From: a virus
Length of the DNA stretch: 64,000 bases
Reading direction: 5' to 3' (one strand)
IMG/VR virus record: IMGVR_UViG_3300032287_003113
Coordinates: 155,880-219,879 of that record
Shown: one piece after another, positions 41,299 to 49,443 of the stretch
How the letters are laid out: each line of letters opens with the position of its first letter
Numbering within the stretch: position 1 is the stretch's first letter
Made by a program: the position numbers and the translations under genes
Notes under the pieces: generated by a model
Database searches by the model: none
Told to the model about the DNA's origin: nothing
Seen by the model: only the letters and a program-made list of their open reading frames with translations

Positions 41299-42131
41299 CT
41301 TGGTGCAAACTCTTGTTGCAGTTTGATATTGTCCATGAACTCTTTCTTGGTGCCAGGATCATCTTTGAACGCACCTTTCAGCACCGTGGTCTGAGTCAAA
41401 CTTGAATGTGCCATGATACCACGATTCTCACAGCAACCATGTGTGGCCTGTATGTACACACCAATATTTTCGCTGTCGGTAGCACGACTTATTTCTCTCG
41501 CGATGTCGTTGCATAGTTCTTCTTGTAGAGTACCGCGACGAGCACACCACTGAGCAATCCTAGTGTACTTAGATAAGCCAATAAGTTTTTGGGCAGCAAT
41601 GATACCAATGTAAGCAACGCCAGATACAGGCTGATGATGGTGACTGCACATACTACGCAATTCGCTACGCACAACAAGCATGCCTTCATATCTATCCTCG
41701 CTATCGTTAGGGAAAGCAGTGGCATCAGGTCTGGGTTCATACCTACCTGCCATGATTTCATTAAAATACATCTTGGCCAAGCGTCGTGCTGTGCCACGAC
41801 TGTTGGGATCTGTCGCACGATCAATCAACAGGGTGTCTAAAACTCGTTCAAAAGCTTCTGTAGCTTCATCGATTAGTCGTTCTTTGTCGCCTTCGTGCAA
41901 GTAATCGCTGATGTTGTCACCGGCCCAGAAACGTTTCTTGTTACGCTTCATGTTGAACCGAATAGCATCGGCTAGATACTTGCCTTCTTCGTAACCTTTA
42001 TCGCTCATGTGCATTACAGCATCTTCGTATCCGGGATGATACGGTGCTTCATTTACGTATTGTGTAGCTTTGATTGCATCAAATAGTAGATCTTTATCTT
42101 TATTTTTATCTTTATTTTTATTTTTGGACAT
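41295..42131 (-). CDS. folE: GTP cyclohydrolase I
   Basis: 278 residues. MCSHHHQPVSGVAYIGI supplies the zinc Cys and His, GLSKYTRIAQWCARR the substrate site, and THGCCENRGI the second zinc Cys. It makes dihydroneopterin triphosphate, the entry step to both folate and 7-deazaguanine. The N-terminus has a Lys/Asn/Asp low-complexity stretch encoded by tandem TTTATC/TTTATT-like units. A promoter is just upstream at 42169. Confidence 0.93.
   Translation of the reverse strand: MSKNKNKDKNKDKDLLFDAIKATQYVNEAPYHPGYEDAVMHMSDKGYEEGKYLADAIRFNMKRNKKRFWAGDNISDYLHEGDKERLIDEATEAFERVLDTLLIDRATDPNSRGTARRLAKMYFNEIMAGRYEPRPDATAFPNDSEDRYEGMLVVRSELRSMCSHHHQPVSGVAYIGIIAAQKLIGLSKYTRIAQWCARRGTLQEELCNDIAREISRATDSENIGVYIQATHGCCENRGIMAHSSLTQTTVLKGAFKDDPGTKKEFMDNIKLQQEFAPR
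42095..42127. repeat. Short tandem repeat inside folE
   Basis: ctttatctttatttttatctttatttttattttt: alternating 6-mers that encode the KNKDK stretch at the start of FolE. Slippage here would change the length of the N-terminal tail. Confidence 0.6.
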
Positions 42132-42168
42132 GTATTCTCCGAGTTAGTGTCGTGGATGACTTTGTATT

Positions 42169-42197
42169 ATTGTATGATATTTAGATTGCAAAGTCAA
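42169..42197 (-). promoter_or_regulatory. Sigma-70-like promoter of folE
   Basis: Minus strand TTGACT (42197-42192), a 17 bp spacer and TACAAT (42174-42169). The -35 box lies within the 3' end of the mini-DegT gene. Confidence 0.75.
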
Positions 42198-42762
42198 TGG
42201 TTCTCAAGTCTGAATATTGGATATATTTAGGTTTTTCGTCCACTAATGGTAATTTTTGTGATCCCAGTTCGCATACTTCTAACGTGGGACAATAGTGATA
42301 TCCTTGTTCAAATACTTTTTGTTCGGTCCAGGGCAATATGGATAAATCTCTACCATCACTACGCATACGACTCAGTGTTTGGTAATCTTGTTTGTTGTCT
42401 AACAAGATAGCACCTGCTCTACCTAACTGTAAGGGTTTGCCGTTACCGAAACTTAAACATTGTTTATGGCCTGCACGGTACATTGCTCGTTCAAGTCTGC
42501 GAGCACTATCCCAGATATTGGTATGCCCAAATTGATATTCGCCTTGCCACGCCTGGTCTTTTAATTCGTAATGTATACCCAATTGACGAATCATTTGCGG
42601 AACACTAAGATAGGTATATGCTGTAAACTCTGTGTAAGTGACTCGGTCTAACCTAAAACACAATTCCATTGCGTGTGTGCAACTGTCGGTGACAACCACA
42701 TAAGGGGCACCGGTATACTCTGCCAGTGCGTGTTCAAAGTCAAACAGTCTTTTAAAACTCAT
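42181..42762 (-). CDS. Mini DegT-type PLP protein
   Basis: 193 residues, about half of a normal DegT aminotransferase. IWDSARR (D85) stands where EDAAQ does and LSFGNGKPLQLGRAGAIL gives K109 as PLP lysine followed by the Gly stretch. VVTDSCTHAMELC matches the N-terminal PLP-phosphate loop. The C-terminal small domain is replaced by a short tail. It could be active as a compact enzyme or a non-catalytic relative. Divergent from the ANL gene. Confidence 0.7.
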   Translation of the reverse strand: MSFKRLFDFEHALAEYTGAPYVVVTDSCTHAMELCFRLDRVTYTEFTAYTYLSVPQMIRQLGIHYELKDQAWQGEYQFGHTNIWDSARRLERAMYRAGHKQCLSFGNGKPLQLGRAGAILLDNKQDYQTLSRMRSDGRDLSILPWTEQKVFEQGYHYCPTLEVCELGSQKLPLVDEKPKYIQYSDLRTIDFAI

Positions 42763-42771
42763 ATATTCAAA

Positions 42772-42805
42772 TTGCCTTTAGTGGAACACTATTATAATAT
42801 AAATA
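42772..42805 (+). promoter_or_regulatory. Plus-strand promoter region with T4 late octamer
   Basis: TATAAATA at 42798-42805 is an exact T4 late-promoter octamer, 29 bp before the ATG of the ANL gene. TATAAT at 42793-42798 with TTGCCT at 42772-42777 (15 bp spacer) could be a weak early promoter. Confidence 0.45.
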
Positions 42806-42819
42806 CCATATCAAATCAA
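42791..42819 (-). promoter_or_regulatory. Sigma-70-like promoter of the mini-DegT gene
   Basis: Minus strand TTGATT (42819-42814), a 17 bp spacer and TATAAT (42796-42791). It shares the AT-rich divergent intergenic region with the plus-strand elements. Confidence 0.65.
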
Positions 42820-42834
42820 ATTTAATTTAATCAA

Positions 42835-43920
42835 ATGAAACGTGCTGTTATCTGTGTTGCCAATCCTTGGGAATATATACCGCTATACGATAAAAATTAT
42901 AGCATTATGGTATTGAATCCCTCGGCACCTGCTGATCGAAATCAATACTTGTTGAACAATTCAGACTGGAGCCTATTGGTCACGGCCGACAATGTACAAG
43001 AAAGAGACGGCGCCGACTATCCCGGAGAAAAAGTTTATTGGTATACATCGGGCACCACCGGCGACAGTAAATTTTACAGTTTTACCGAACAACAAGTCGA
43101 TTATGTGTGTCGTCAAATAATCAAATCCTACGATCTTACTGCCAATGATCGATATGTTGGTGTAATGAGTCTATGGCATGCACACGGACAAATGATGTAT
43201 TGGATGAGCCGCATGATCGGCATGGAAACAACATTTTTGCCCATTGGACGATTGCAAGAAGTTTCCAAACACAGTCCCACATTCATCACCGGTATTCCAG
43301 ACATATTAAAAGCCTTGATGAAGCAACAGTTTGATAGTTTACGATTTGTTCGTAGTGCCAGTTCTGCTTTGCCTCCACAACTGTATTCTGCTATGAAAGA
43401 ACGTTTTGCTGTACCTATCGTGGAAAGTTTTGGTATGACAGAATCGTGTAGTCACTGTCTGACCAATCCCTTGGAAGGTGAACAACGCATAGGCACAGTG
43501 GGTTTACCGGATGGAGTAGAAGCACGTATTGAGCAAAATAAACTACTGATTAGAGGGCCGGCTGTGGCCGATTCGGATTGGCTCGACACCGGCGATTTGG
43601 CCGAGCAAGATGAAGCAGGGTACTTTCGAATTCTAGGACGTAGTGTGGATCGTATCAATGTGCGTGGTTACAAATTGGATCCCTTGAGCCTGGAAAACAA
43701 ACTATATGCGGCCTTTCCTGACCTTAAAGATCTAGCAATATTTGGTACCGACTCTGTAAAATGCATATACAATGGACCGTACGATAAAACGCAAATCAAG
43801 GCAGTATTGGTATCTATGGGACAATCGTGTTATCCAACCATACTTGAAGAAGTTGATTCAGTACCTAAAAATGCCGCGGGCAAGGTGTCAAGGACCATGC
43901 TCAATGACCTATTCGCTTAG
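42835..43920 (+). CDS. Short ANL-superfamily adenylate-forming ligase
   Basis: 361 residues. YTSGTTGDSK (A3, 70-79), FGMTES (A5, about 200), TGDLAEQDEAGYFRILGR (A7-A8 hinge, about 248) and AAGKVSRTML with the catalytic Lys at about 350 are all present. About 150 residues of the usual N-terminal subdomain are missing. The family makes acyl-adenylates and often acyl-thioesters. It is the only plus-strand gene in a long minus-strand region, suggesting separate acquisition. Converges on the next gene with a 12 bp overlap. Confidence 0.88.
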   Translation: MKRAVICVANPWEYIPLYDKNYSIMVLNPSAPADRNQYLLNNSDWSLLVTADNVQERDGADYPGEKVYWYTSGTTGDSKFYSFTEQQVDYVCRQIIKSYDLTANDRYVGVMSLWHAHGQMMYWMSRMIGMETTFLPIGRLQEVSKHSPTFITGIPDILKALMKQQFDSLRFVRSASSALPPQLYSAMKERFAVPIVESFGMTESCSHCLTNPLEGEQRIGTVGLPDGVEARIEQNKLLIRGPAVADSDWLDTGDLAEQDEAGYFRILGRSVDRINVRGYKLDPLSLENKLYAAFPDLKDLAIFGTDSVKCIYNGPYDKTQIKAVLVSMGQSCYPTILEEVDSVPKNAAGKVSRTMLNDLFA

Positions 43921-44271
43921 GTGATCTTTTTTAATCTCACGTACTGCACACTCTAGTCGTTCAGCAATAGCGTTTTTAATGGCAATACGTTTGTTGTTGT
44001 GATCTCTAATGGCAATGGCACGTCGACCAATTTCTTCTAGCCCTAGTTCTTGTTCACGCCCAGTTTTAAGCAAGGACTCTAGTTCCCATATCTCGTTGTG
44101 TATGCCCACAAGATTCATATATAAATCTTCAATTTTTTCTATGTCGTGTGCTATCGCTTGATTCATGTACCAAGTGAGTTCTTCAGCATTGGCTCCTCCG
44201 GTGCGTTTAAACTTAACGTCGGCGATGGCCAGGCGATCAAATAATTCAATAACAGGAAATGTAGGAGTCAT
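43909..44271 (-). CDS. Conserved protein, DUF6165-like
   Basis: 120 residues, all helical. IELFDRLAIADVKFKRTG, IHNEIWELESLLKTGRE and IGRRAIAIRDHNNKRIAIKN recall a family found in surface-polysaccharide regions. Overlaps the radical SAM gene as ATGA. Function unknown. Confidence 0.55.
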   Translation of the reverse strand: MTPTFPVIELFDRLAIADVKFKRTGGANAEELTWYMNQAIAHDIEKIEDLYMNLVGIHNEIWELESLLKTGREQELGLEEIGRRAIAIRDHNNKRIAIKNAIAERLECAVREIKKDHLSE

Positions 44272-45296
44272 AGGTATAAGGTCTCTATTTTTTTGGGGTT
44301 ATCTAAAATGTTTTGTATCTGTATATTGCTTATGTTAGGACGACATGGAGCACAAAACTCCACACGAGTTCGATTGTATATTTCGTAATGACGAGCATTC
44401 AACCAACTATCACGGAAGTCTCCTGAGTCCCAATTGGCCAATTCAAACTGTGGATTACCCTTGCCTTCACAACAGATGTATATTTTACCATCGGCACAGA
44501 ATACAGGAAAGTGGAACATCTGGTGACACTTCTTGTAGTTACGTGGCAGAGTTTTGTTTTGATTGGCCCAGTATGGTAACCTGTACAACTGACTGTACTT
44601 TTCTAGTCTAGCAATGGTCTCTGGGGTAATTGGGTATGCTTGATTGTCAATGATAACAGGACGGAAGTAAATCATACGACCACCCAACTTGGCTACCAAG
44701 CGAAACAGATCATTCATTGCTTCTTCGGTGTCGTTCAATGGGTTTATCAATGCTTTAAAGTCAACATTGACCCCGGCTTGGATCAGGCCACGAGCATTGT
44801 CACATACCTTGGTAAACAAACTACGAGCAGTTAGGCTACGACGTATTTCTTCATACAAACTTTCTGTGCCGGCATCAATGTCAATACCAATCCAGGCCAT
44901 CTTGCGTAGTTTATCCACGTGAACAGTATCCAGCAGGGTGTCCAGGTTACTGCCGTTTGTGGTCAAACTGGTCAGGAATCCAAGGTCCAAGGTATGTTCA
45001 ATGACCTTCTCGTAACTGACCAATACAGTGGGTTCTCCACCGCCGGGATAGGTAATAGTATGAGTTGTGCCGTAACTGCGGGGAGTGTGTGCTCGCCACG
45101 TGGCCAACTTGTCTAGTAATGCAATGTATTCTGTGTATTTCTTTTGTACAGGCTTTTCTGCACGGAAGTCGGCAGAATTGCAGTAGTAACAGTCTTGATT
45201 ACACACATTGGTCAGATCTATGTCTACCTGAGCAGGCAAGATCTTCATGGTGTCTTGATTTCTCATCCAATGGACAAGTTCTGCGTATTGATACAT
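44268..45296 (-). CDS. Radical SAM protein with SPASM-like C-terminus
   Basis: 342 residues. VDIDLTNVCNQDCYYCNSADF holds the Cx3Cx2C triad, TYPGGGEPTVL the SAM-binding glycines. C-terminal cysteines occur in KCHQMF, FPVFCADGKIYICC and EFCAPC, as in SPASM proteins. It is unrelated in layout to the N-twitch proteins. Located between a DUF6165-like gene and galE, so a role in a surface-sugar or peptide product is plausible. Confidence 0.85.
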   Translation of the reverse strand: MYQYAELVHWMRNQDTMKILPAQVDIDLTNVCNQDCYYCNSADFRAEKPVQKKYTEYIALLDKLATWRAHTPRSYGTTHTITYPGGGEPTVLVSYEKVIEHTLDLGFLTSLTTNGSNLDTLLDTVHVDKLRKMAWIGIDIDAGTESLYEEIRRSLTARSLFTKVCDNARGLIQAGVNVDFKALINPLNDTEEAMNDLFRLVAKLGGRMIYFRPVIIDNQAYPITPETIARLEKYSQLYRLPYWANQNKTLPRNYKKCHQMFHFPVFCADGKIYICCEGKGNPQFELANWDSGDFRDSWLNARHYEIYNRTRVEFCAPCRPNISNIQIQNILDNPKKIETLYL

Positions 45297-45322
45297 TATG
45301 GGCCCGGGGAATTAGATCCAAG

Positions 45323-46318
45323 TTACGGATAGGTAAGCGATCGTAGATACCACTTATAAGCTGAGTCTATAATAGTACTTATGTCGCTGTATTCGGCAGT
45401 CCAATTTAACCATTCGTGTGCTCGGTCTACCTGTGCCACCAACTCTGCTGGATCTCCTAGTCTAGGAGCAGATACAACAGTACGGAAATCGGTGTCGTAG
45501 TGTTGTTTGACATAGTTGACAATTTCTTGATTGCTGATACCACCACCTGTGCCAAGATTGATCTGCTGTGCACCAACCCATCCATGAGCTTCGCCGGCGC
45601 GATCAGCGGCCATCACATGTGCCTGTGCTAGATCCCATACGTGTATGTAGTCTCTGACGCAAGTACCATCACGTGTTTTATAATCTGTGCCGTTTAATCC
45701 AAATTCTTCTTTACGCAACATAGATTCTAACACTCGTGCCACAATATGTGTGGCATTGGGCTCTTGGCCAAGGTCGTAGTTGAAAGGTTCAGCACCGGCC
45801 GCATTGAAAAATCTAAAACATACGCTTGGGATAGCATGAGCCAAGTAATAGTCTTTTAATATGCGTTCACAAGTGGCTTTGGTATTGCCATACGGACTGA
45901 TTGGATCGACACGATGACCTTCAGGAATAGGCAAACGTTCAGGCTCGCCGTACACACTGGCACTTGAACTAAACAAGATCAACGGACGTTTGGGCAAAGT
46001 TTTTACCACGTCCAAGAACTTTACAAATTTTACCACATTGTTGTCCCAGTACTCGCCGGGATTTGTCATGCTAGGGCCAACAAGACTGGTACCAGCACAA
46101 TGTACAACAACGTCAGGGTTGGCATGTATTAACACACTCAACGCACCATCGCTGACAAAGTCTCCGATAAAATACCCGTCAATGTCTCGGAGTGTGTGTT
46201 CACGTCGGACTTGATCCACTATAGTAACGTGGTAGCCGTGTTGTTTGAATGCCCGTGCCACGTGACTACCAATGTAGCCACACCCACCGGTTACAACAAC
46301 TCGTTTCGTGCTAGTCAT
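45323..46318 (-). CDS. galE: UDP-glucose 4-epimerase
   Basis: 331 residues. GGCGYIGSHVARAF (11-24) binds NAD, SSSASVYGEPERLPI (117-131) carries the catalytic Ser, and Y143-GNT-K147 is the YxxxK. INLGTGGGISNQEIV and the C-terminal end fit GalE. It interconverts UDP-glucose and UDP-galactose (or the N-acetyl forms). Begins as ATGA on the upstream mini-gene. Confidence 0.93.
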   Translation of the reverse strand: MTSTKRVVVTGGCGYIGSHVARAFKQHGYHVTIVDQVRREHTLRDIDGYFIGDFVSDGALSVLIHANPDVVVHCAGTSLVGPSMTNPGEYWDNNVVKFVKFLDVVKTLPKRPLILFSSSASVYGEPERLPIPEGHRVDPISPYGNTKATCERILKDYYLAHAIPSVCFRFFNAAGAEPFNYDLGQEPNATHIVARVLESMLRKEEFGLNGTDYKTRDGTCVRDYIHVWDLAQAHVMAADRAGEAHGWVGAQQINLGTGGGISNQEIVNYVKQHYDTDFRTVVSAPRLGDPAELVAQVDRAHEWLNWTAEYSDISTIIDSAYKWYLRSLTYP

Positions 46319-46491
46319 TCAGCCCGTCCGGTAGTACAACTATCACTCCAAAGTTCTTGTGCTTGTTGGCGGTATTGATCCAGTTCATATTCGTCTAGTT
46401 TAACACGATATGCTTCTTCTGTCAAGGCATGCCAGCCACAACATTTACCTGTTGGGCTACGTCCACACCCGCATTTGGCTTGTTCGGTCAT
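46315..46491 (-). CDS. 58-residue CDGSH-like cysteine miniprotein
   Basis: The product begins MTEQAKCGCGRSPTGKCCGW and continues HALTEEAYR. The CxCGRSxxxxCxGxH spacing is close to CDGSH-type iron-sulfur miniproteins, one residue shorter, so it may bind a 2Fe-2S cluster or zinc. ATGA overlaps at both ends (with 46691 and galE) support it as a real gene. Confidence 0.6.
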   Translation of the reverse strand: MTEQAKCGCGRSPTGKCCGWHALTEEAYRVKLDEYELDQYRQQAQELWSDSCTTGRAE

Positions 46492-46691
46492 TCTGGAATC
46501 CTAACTTTTAATCCACGCCATTGGTCGATTTGTATCTCGCCCCACCCTTTTTCTTTAGTCCAGTCTGCACGATGCGTCCAGGGCCATGCTGTACTCATCA
46601 CTTCATATTCGCCTTCGTGTACAGGATCTAAATCAAATGGAAACCATTCGGTTTTTAGACTTTCAATGTCATCAGTGGTAAAGGTTGTCAT
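46488..46691 (-). CDS. Hypothetical 67-residue protein
   Basis: Trp-rich acidic protein, begins MTTFTTDDIESLKTEWFPFD. ATGA overlaps on both sides. Function unknown. Confidence 0.6.
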   Translation of the reverse strand: MTTFTTDDIESLKTEWFPFDLDPVHEGEYEVMSTAWPWTHRADWTKEKGWGEIQIDQWRGLKVRIPE

Positions 46692-46831
46692 TCTTTTCTT
46701 GCCTTGTGTTTAGCTAAAGCATCTGCACTACGCTGTTGGAAATCTACCATTGAGTGATACCCCATTTGATAGCAAGGACAATGGTTGCCTAAAATCTTAC
46801 GGGCCAACCAGATTCTAAATTTTTTGGTCAT
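46688..46831 (-). CDS. 47-residue basic miniprotein
   Basis: Short gene with ATG at 46831 and TGA overlapping the next ATG. The product begins MTKKFRIWLARKILGNHCPC, so it has a CPC motif and a basic helix. Its overlap with the neighbour argues for translation. Confidence 0.5.
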   Translation of the reverse strand: MTKKFRIWLARKILGNHCPCYQMGYHSMVDFQQRSADALAKHKARKE

Positions 46832-46991
46832 GGATAAGATCTCCTGTTACGGCATTGACCTTCATACCGGATTCGTTAATATAATAAGGTTGGCACATTT
46901 TAGTGCCATCCCATCGTTGTCCGCACCAGCACTCACCTTCTGCATTAATGATGCAATTGCCTGAACCGCAACAGCGTGGATCAGTCATCAT
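46815..46991 (-). CDS. Cysteine-rich miniprotein
   Basis: 58 residues from the ATG at 46991 (GGAGG five bases before it); ATGs at 46988 and 47003 are alternatives. DPRCCGSGNCIINAEGECWC and GTKMC give six cysteines in 28 residues, likely a metal or Fe-S site or disulphides. Overlaps the stop of the BI-1 gene. Confidence 0.6.
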   Translation of the reverse strand: MMTDPRCCGSGNCIINAEGECWCGQRWDGTKMCQPYYINESGMKVNAVTGDLIHDQKI

Positions 46992-47658
46992 TACGCCCTC
47001 CAAACAACTGCAACAGGCTGATAAAAATATTGATAAAGTTTAGGTATAGGCTAAGTGCTCCTAACACTTCTTCGCGACCAGTATCACTATCATGTGACAC
47101 TATTTGGCGAATATTTTGTGTGTCGTATGCAGTTAGTCCCAAAAACACAACAATAGCAATAGCACTGATGACCATTTGCAACACTGAGCTGCCAACAAAG
47201 ATATTGACAATGCTGGCAATCACAATGGCAATCAAGCCCACAAACATGAATGATCCTATACTGGTCAAATCTTTTTTGGTAAAGTAACCATAAATGCTCA
47301 TGGTGCCAAACAGCACAGCGCCACCCATAAAGGCTGTAAAGATACTGCCCATGGAATAGATCACAAAGATTGTGGCAAAGCTCAGGCCCATAAGAGCACT
47401 GAACGCATACAAGAATAATTGTAGTCCAGTCTTGCTAAATCTTTCAGACGCAAATGTCATTGCTAAAATGCACACCAACGGAGCAAAAATAACAATCCAT
47501 TTTGTTAAACCTGTAAAAAAGAATCGCACCAGCTCTGGACTGGATCCTACAAAATAGCTCACAAACATACTGATAATCACAGCAAGACTCATGTGACCAT
47601 ACACACGACCCATTGCTTCATTAATTCCTGCGGCACTACGGTATACTGCTGTATTCAT
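46981..47658 (-). CDS. Bax inhibitor-1 / YccA-type membrane protein
   Basis: 225 residues with seven hydrophobic helices. YGHMSLAVIISMFVSYF opens the fold, and AYDTQNIRQI near the end is the conserved di-Asp region that senses pH and calcium in the family. Such proteins can modulate host membrane proteolysis (YccA inhibits FtsH). Found also in other large phages; its role here is unknown. Confidence 0.88.
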   Translation of the reverse strand: MNTAVYRSAAGINEAMGRVYGHMSLAVIISMFVSYFVGSSPELVRFFFTGLTKWIVIFAPLVCILAMTFASERFSKTGLQLFLYAFSALMGLSFATIFVIYSMGSIFTAFMGGAVLFGTMSIYGYFTKKDLTSIGSFMFVGLIAIVIASIVNIFVGSSVLQMVISAIAIVVFLGLTAYDTQNIRQIVSHDSDTGREEVLGALSLYLNFINIFISLLQLFGGRNDD

Positions 47659-47671
47659 ACGTTCTCCTCGA

Positions 47672-48232
47672 TTATTCTTCTACAAAATCAATCATATTAC
47701 CATCTGCATCGGCACAGATAATACGAGTATTGCCTTCATCGTCTGATACTTCCAATGGTCCCCAGACCCAAACCTCAGTTTCGTCCAAATACCACTTGTC
47801 ATCATCTTCTAATGAGTAAGCACCTTCTTCGCTGATGAATTCTTCTAAGCGTTCCGCTTCGTCCTCATCGTCGATACCTTCGATTTCAATATCGCCCCAA
47901 CAGCCGCCGTCAAACATTTCAACAAGTTCAGTTGATTCAATGTTGTCACCAAAGCAGGAGTTTAAGTCAACGCTGTCTAAATCAGCACTACCTCCTGGGC
48001 AGTTGGTAAAGCTAAATTGCGGAAACTCTCCGTCATTGGTTTCTACACGGTATTCACACGAGCGGAATCCGTCCTTGACAACAACGCGACCAGCGCCATC
48101 GTTTTGCACATAGTATTCGTGTTGTTCACAAGACTTTTTATAGTAGGTCCTAACAGTCCACCAGCGTGATTTGGATTCTGTGGCTGGTTCTGCTACTGCT
48201 ACATCTTCGTCGGGTCCATAGGGCCAAGCCAT
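47672..48232 (-). CDS. Acidic conserved phage protein
   Basis: 186 residues, strongly acidic in the second half (IEGIDDEDEAERLEEFISEE). Four to five cysteines are in the first half. Begins directly on the stop of the next larger acidic protein. Function unknown. Confidence 0.65.
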   Translation of the reverse strand: MAWPYGPDEDVAVAEPATESKSRWWTVRTYYKKSCEQHEYYVQNDGAGRVVVKDGFRSCEYRVETNDGEFPQFSFTNCPGGSADLDSVDLNSCFGDNIESTELVEMFDGGCWGDIEIEGIDDEDEAERLEEFISEEGAYSLEDDDKWYLDETEVWVWGPLEVSDDEGNTRIICADADGNMIDFVEE

Positions 48233-49443
48233 TATGCTGTCTCCTCTTCAGTTACAGGAAATGCTTTAACGATCCTGTTCATCGACACCTCCGGATCCCA
48301 TTCTCTACAATATTTTGCACGGTTGGCACGACCTTGCTTAGTGTCAGGATCATAATCGATCCACGTAAACTCTGTGCCATCACACTCAGGGCAATGACTG
48401 TTGTATTCTTCATCTTCACGGCGGTCATCACTGCTGCCTACCCAGCCACACTTTTTATTGTCGCAGATCAGGCTGGGTGGCTCTGGTGGTTGATTGACCC
48501 ATGACGTGGTGTCCCAATTATAACCTGACCAAGACTCTACGCCTGACTCGGGTTTAAACTTACCGTATTCCCACTCGCCGAACTCTGTGCCGTTCCAATA
48601 CAACGACCCACTGGTTGTGCCAAAGTTTTTCCATACTGCATTGTAGTATCCAGGAATAGTAGGTTTAACTTTCTTAAACTTAAATGTCTCAGACCGTTCC
48701 CAAGTACTCGGACTTGTGCCGTATTCTGGATGACCCCAATCTTTTTCTTCAGGTTCATACTTCTCCCAACCACCGTTGTCGTCGGTGATCCGTGCCATGG
48801 TAAAGTCTGAACTCTTACCATCGGTGCTGCCACCAAAGTTATCAATGTCTTCACCGTTATATGTTAGACCAGTAACAATATCTTCGCCATCGAACTCTTC
48901 GTAGTGCAGTTCCAGTTTGGTGATATCAAACGGTTCAGTAAGTTCGATCTCGCCTTCAAAGAAGGTGCCTTTTTCATTGCTAGTTCCAACAAATACGATC
49001 TCGCCCTTCTTGCGGCTTCCAATCCAAACTTCGTCGTCGCAACACCACTCTGGGCTGTCTTCGGATGCACCATCACAGTCATCAAATGACTTTTGAAACA
49101 CAGTTTCGCCCGTTTCATCTTCAATCTGAATTGTACCAGCATCGCGACTTACACCATTGGTGTGTCCCATATCATCGCACTCGTACCAGGATCCTGGTGG
49201 GAATGGCAACAGGTCTTCGTCTAGATCCATGTCTTCACAGGCATCATAGTTCCAGGCGATGTCACTGAGATCAACTTGCTTATTGTTACAATAATCCCAG
49301 ACTTCCTGGGTGGTTGTGCCCATAACACGTTCGCCACCGTAGCCCCACATGCTAACCTTATAGGTGCGTGGTGTAAACTTAAGAACAGCTACTAGTTCTT
49401 CTGCTGTAATATCTTTGGTTGTCATTTTAGTATTTGCTTTCAT
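48232..49443 (-). CDS. Large acidic protein with C-terminal zinc ribbon
   Basis: 403 residues, acidic and rich in Trp, Tyr, Asp and Gly. Near the C-terminus ICDNKKCGWVG and HCPECDGTEF form a four-Cys zinc-ribbon-like pair. Earlier cysteines occur around ACEDMDLDED and PEWCCDDE. Could bind nucleic acid or protein via the ribbon. Overlaps the glycosyltransferase gene by 17 bp. Confidence 0.65.
   Translation of the reverse strand: MKANTKMTTKDITAEELVAVLKFTPRTYKVSMWGYGGERVMGTTTQEVWDYCNNKQVDLSDIAWNYDACEDMDLDEDLLPFPPGSWYECDDMGHTNGVSRDAGTIQIEDETGETVFQKSFDDCDGASEDSPEWCCDDEVWIGSRKKGEIVFVGTSNEKGTFFEGEIELTEPFDITKLELHYEEFDGEDIVTGLTYNGEDIDNFGGSTDGKSSDFTMARITDDNGGWEKYEPEEKDWGHPEYGTSPSTWERSETFKFKKVKPTIPGYYNAVWKNFGTTSGSLYWNGTEFGEWEYGKFKPESGVESWSGYNWDTTSWVNQPPEPPSLICDNKKCGWVGSSDDRREDEEYNSHCPECDGTEFTWIDYDPDTKQGRANRAKYCREWDPEVSMNRIVKAFPVTEEETA

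Noticed and set aside
42095-42127. Microsatellite considered as a CRISPR-like or origin repeat
   Set aside because: It is short, in frame and encodes a Lys/Asn/Asp tail of FolE; no spacers.
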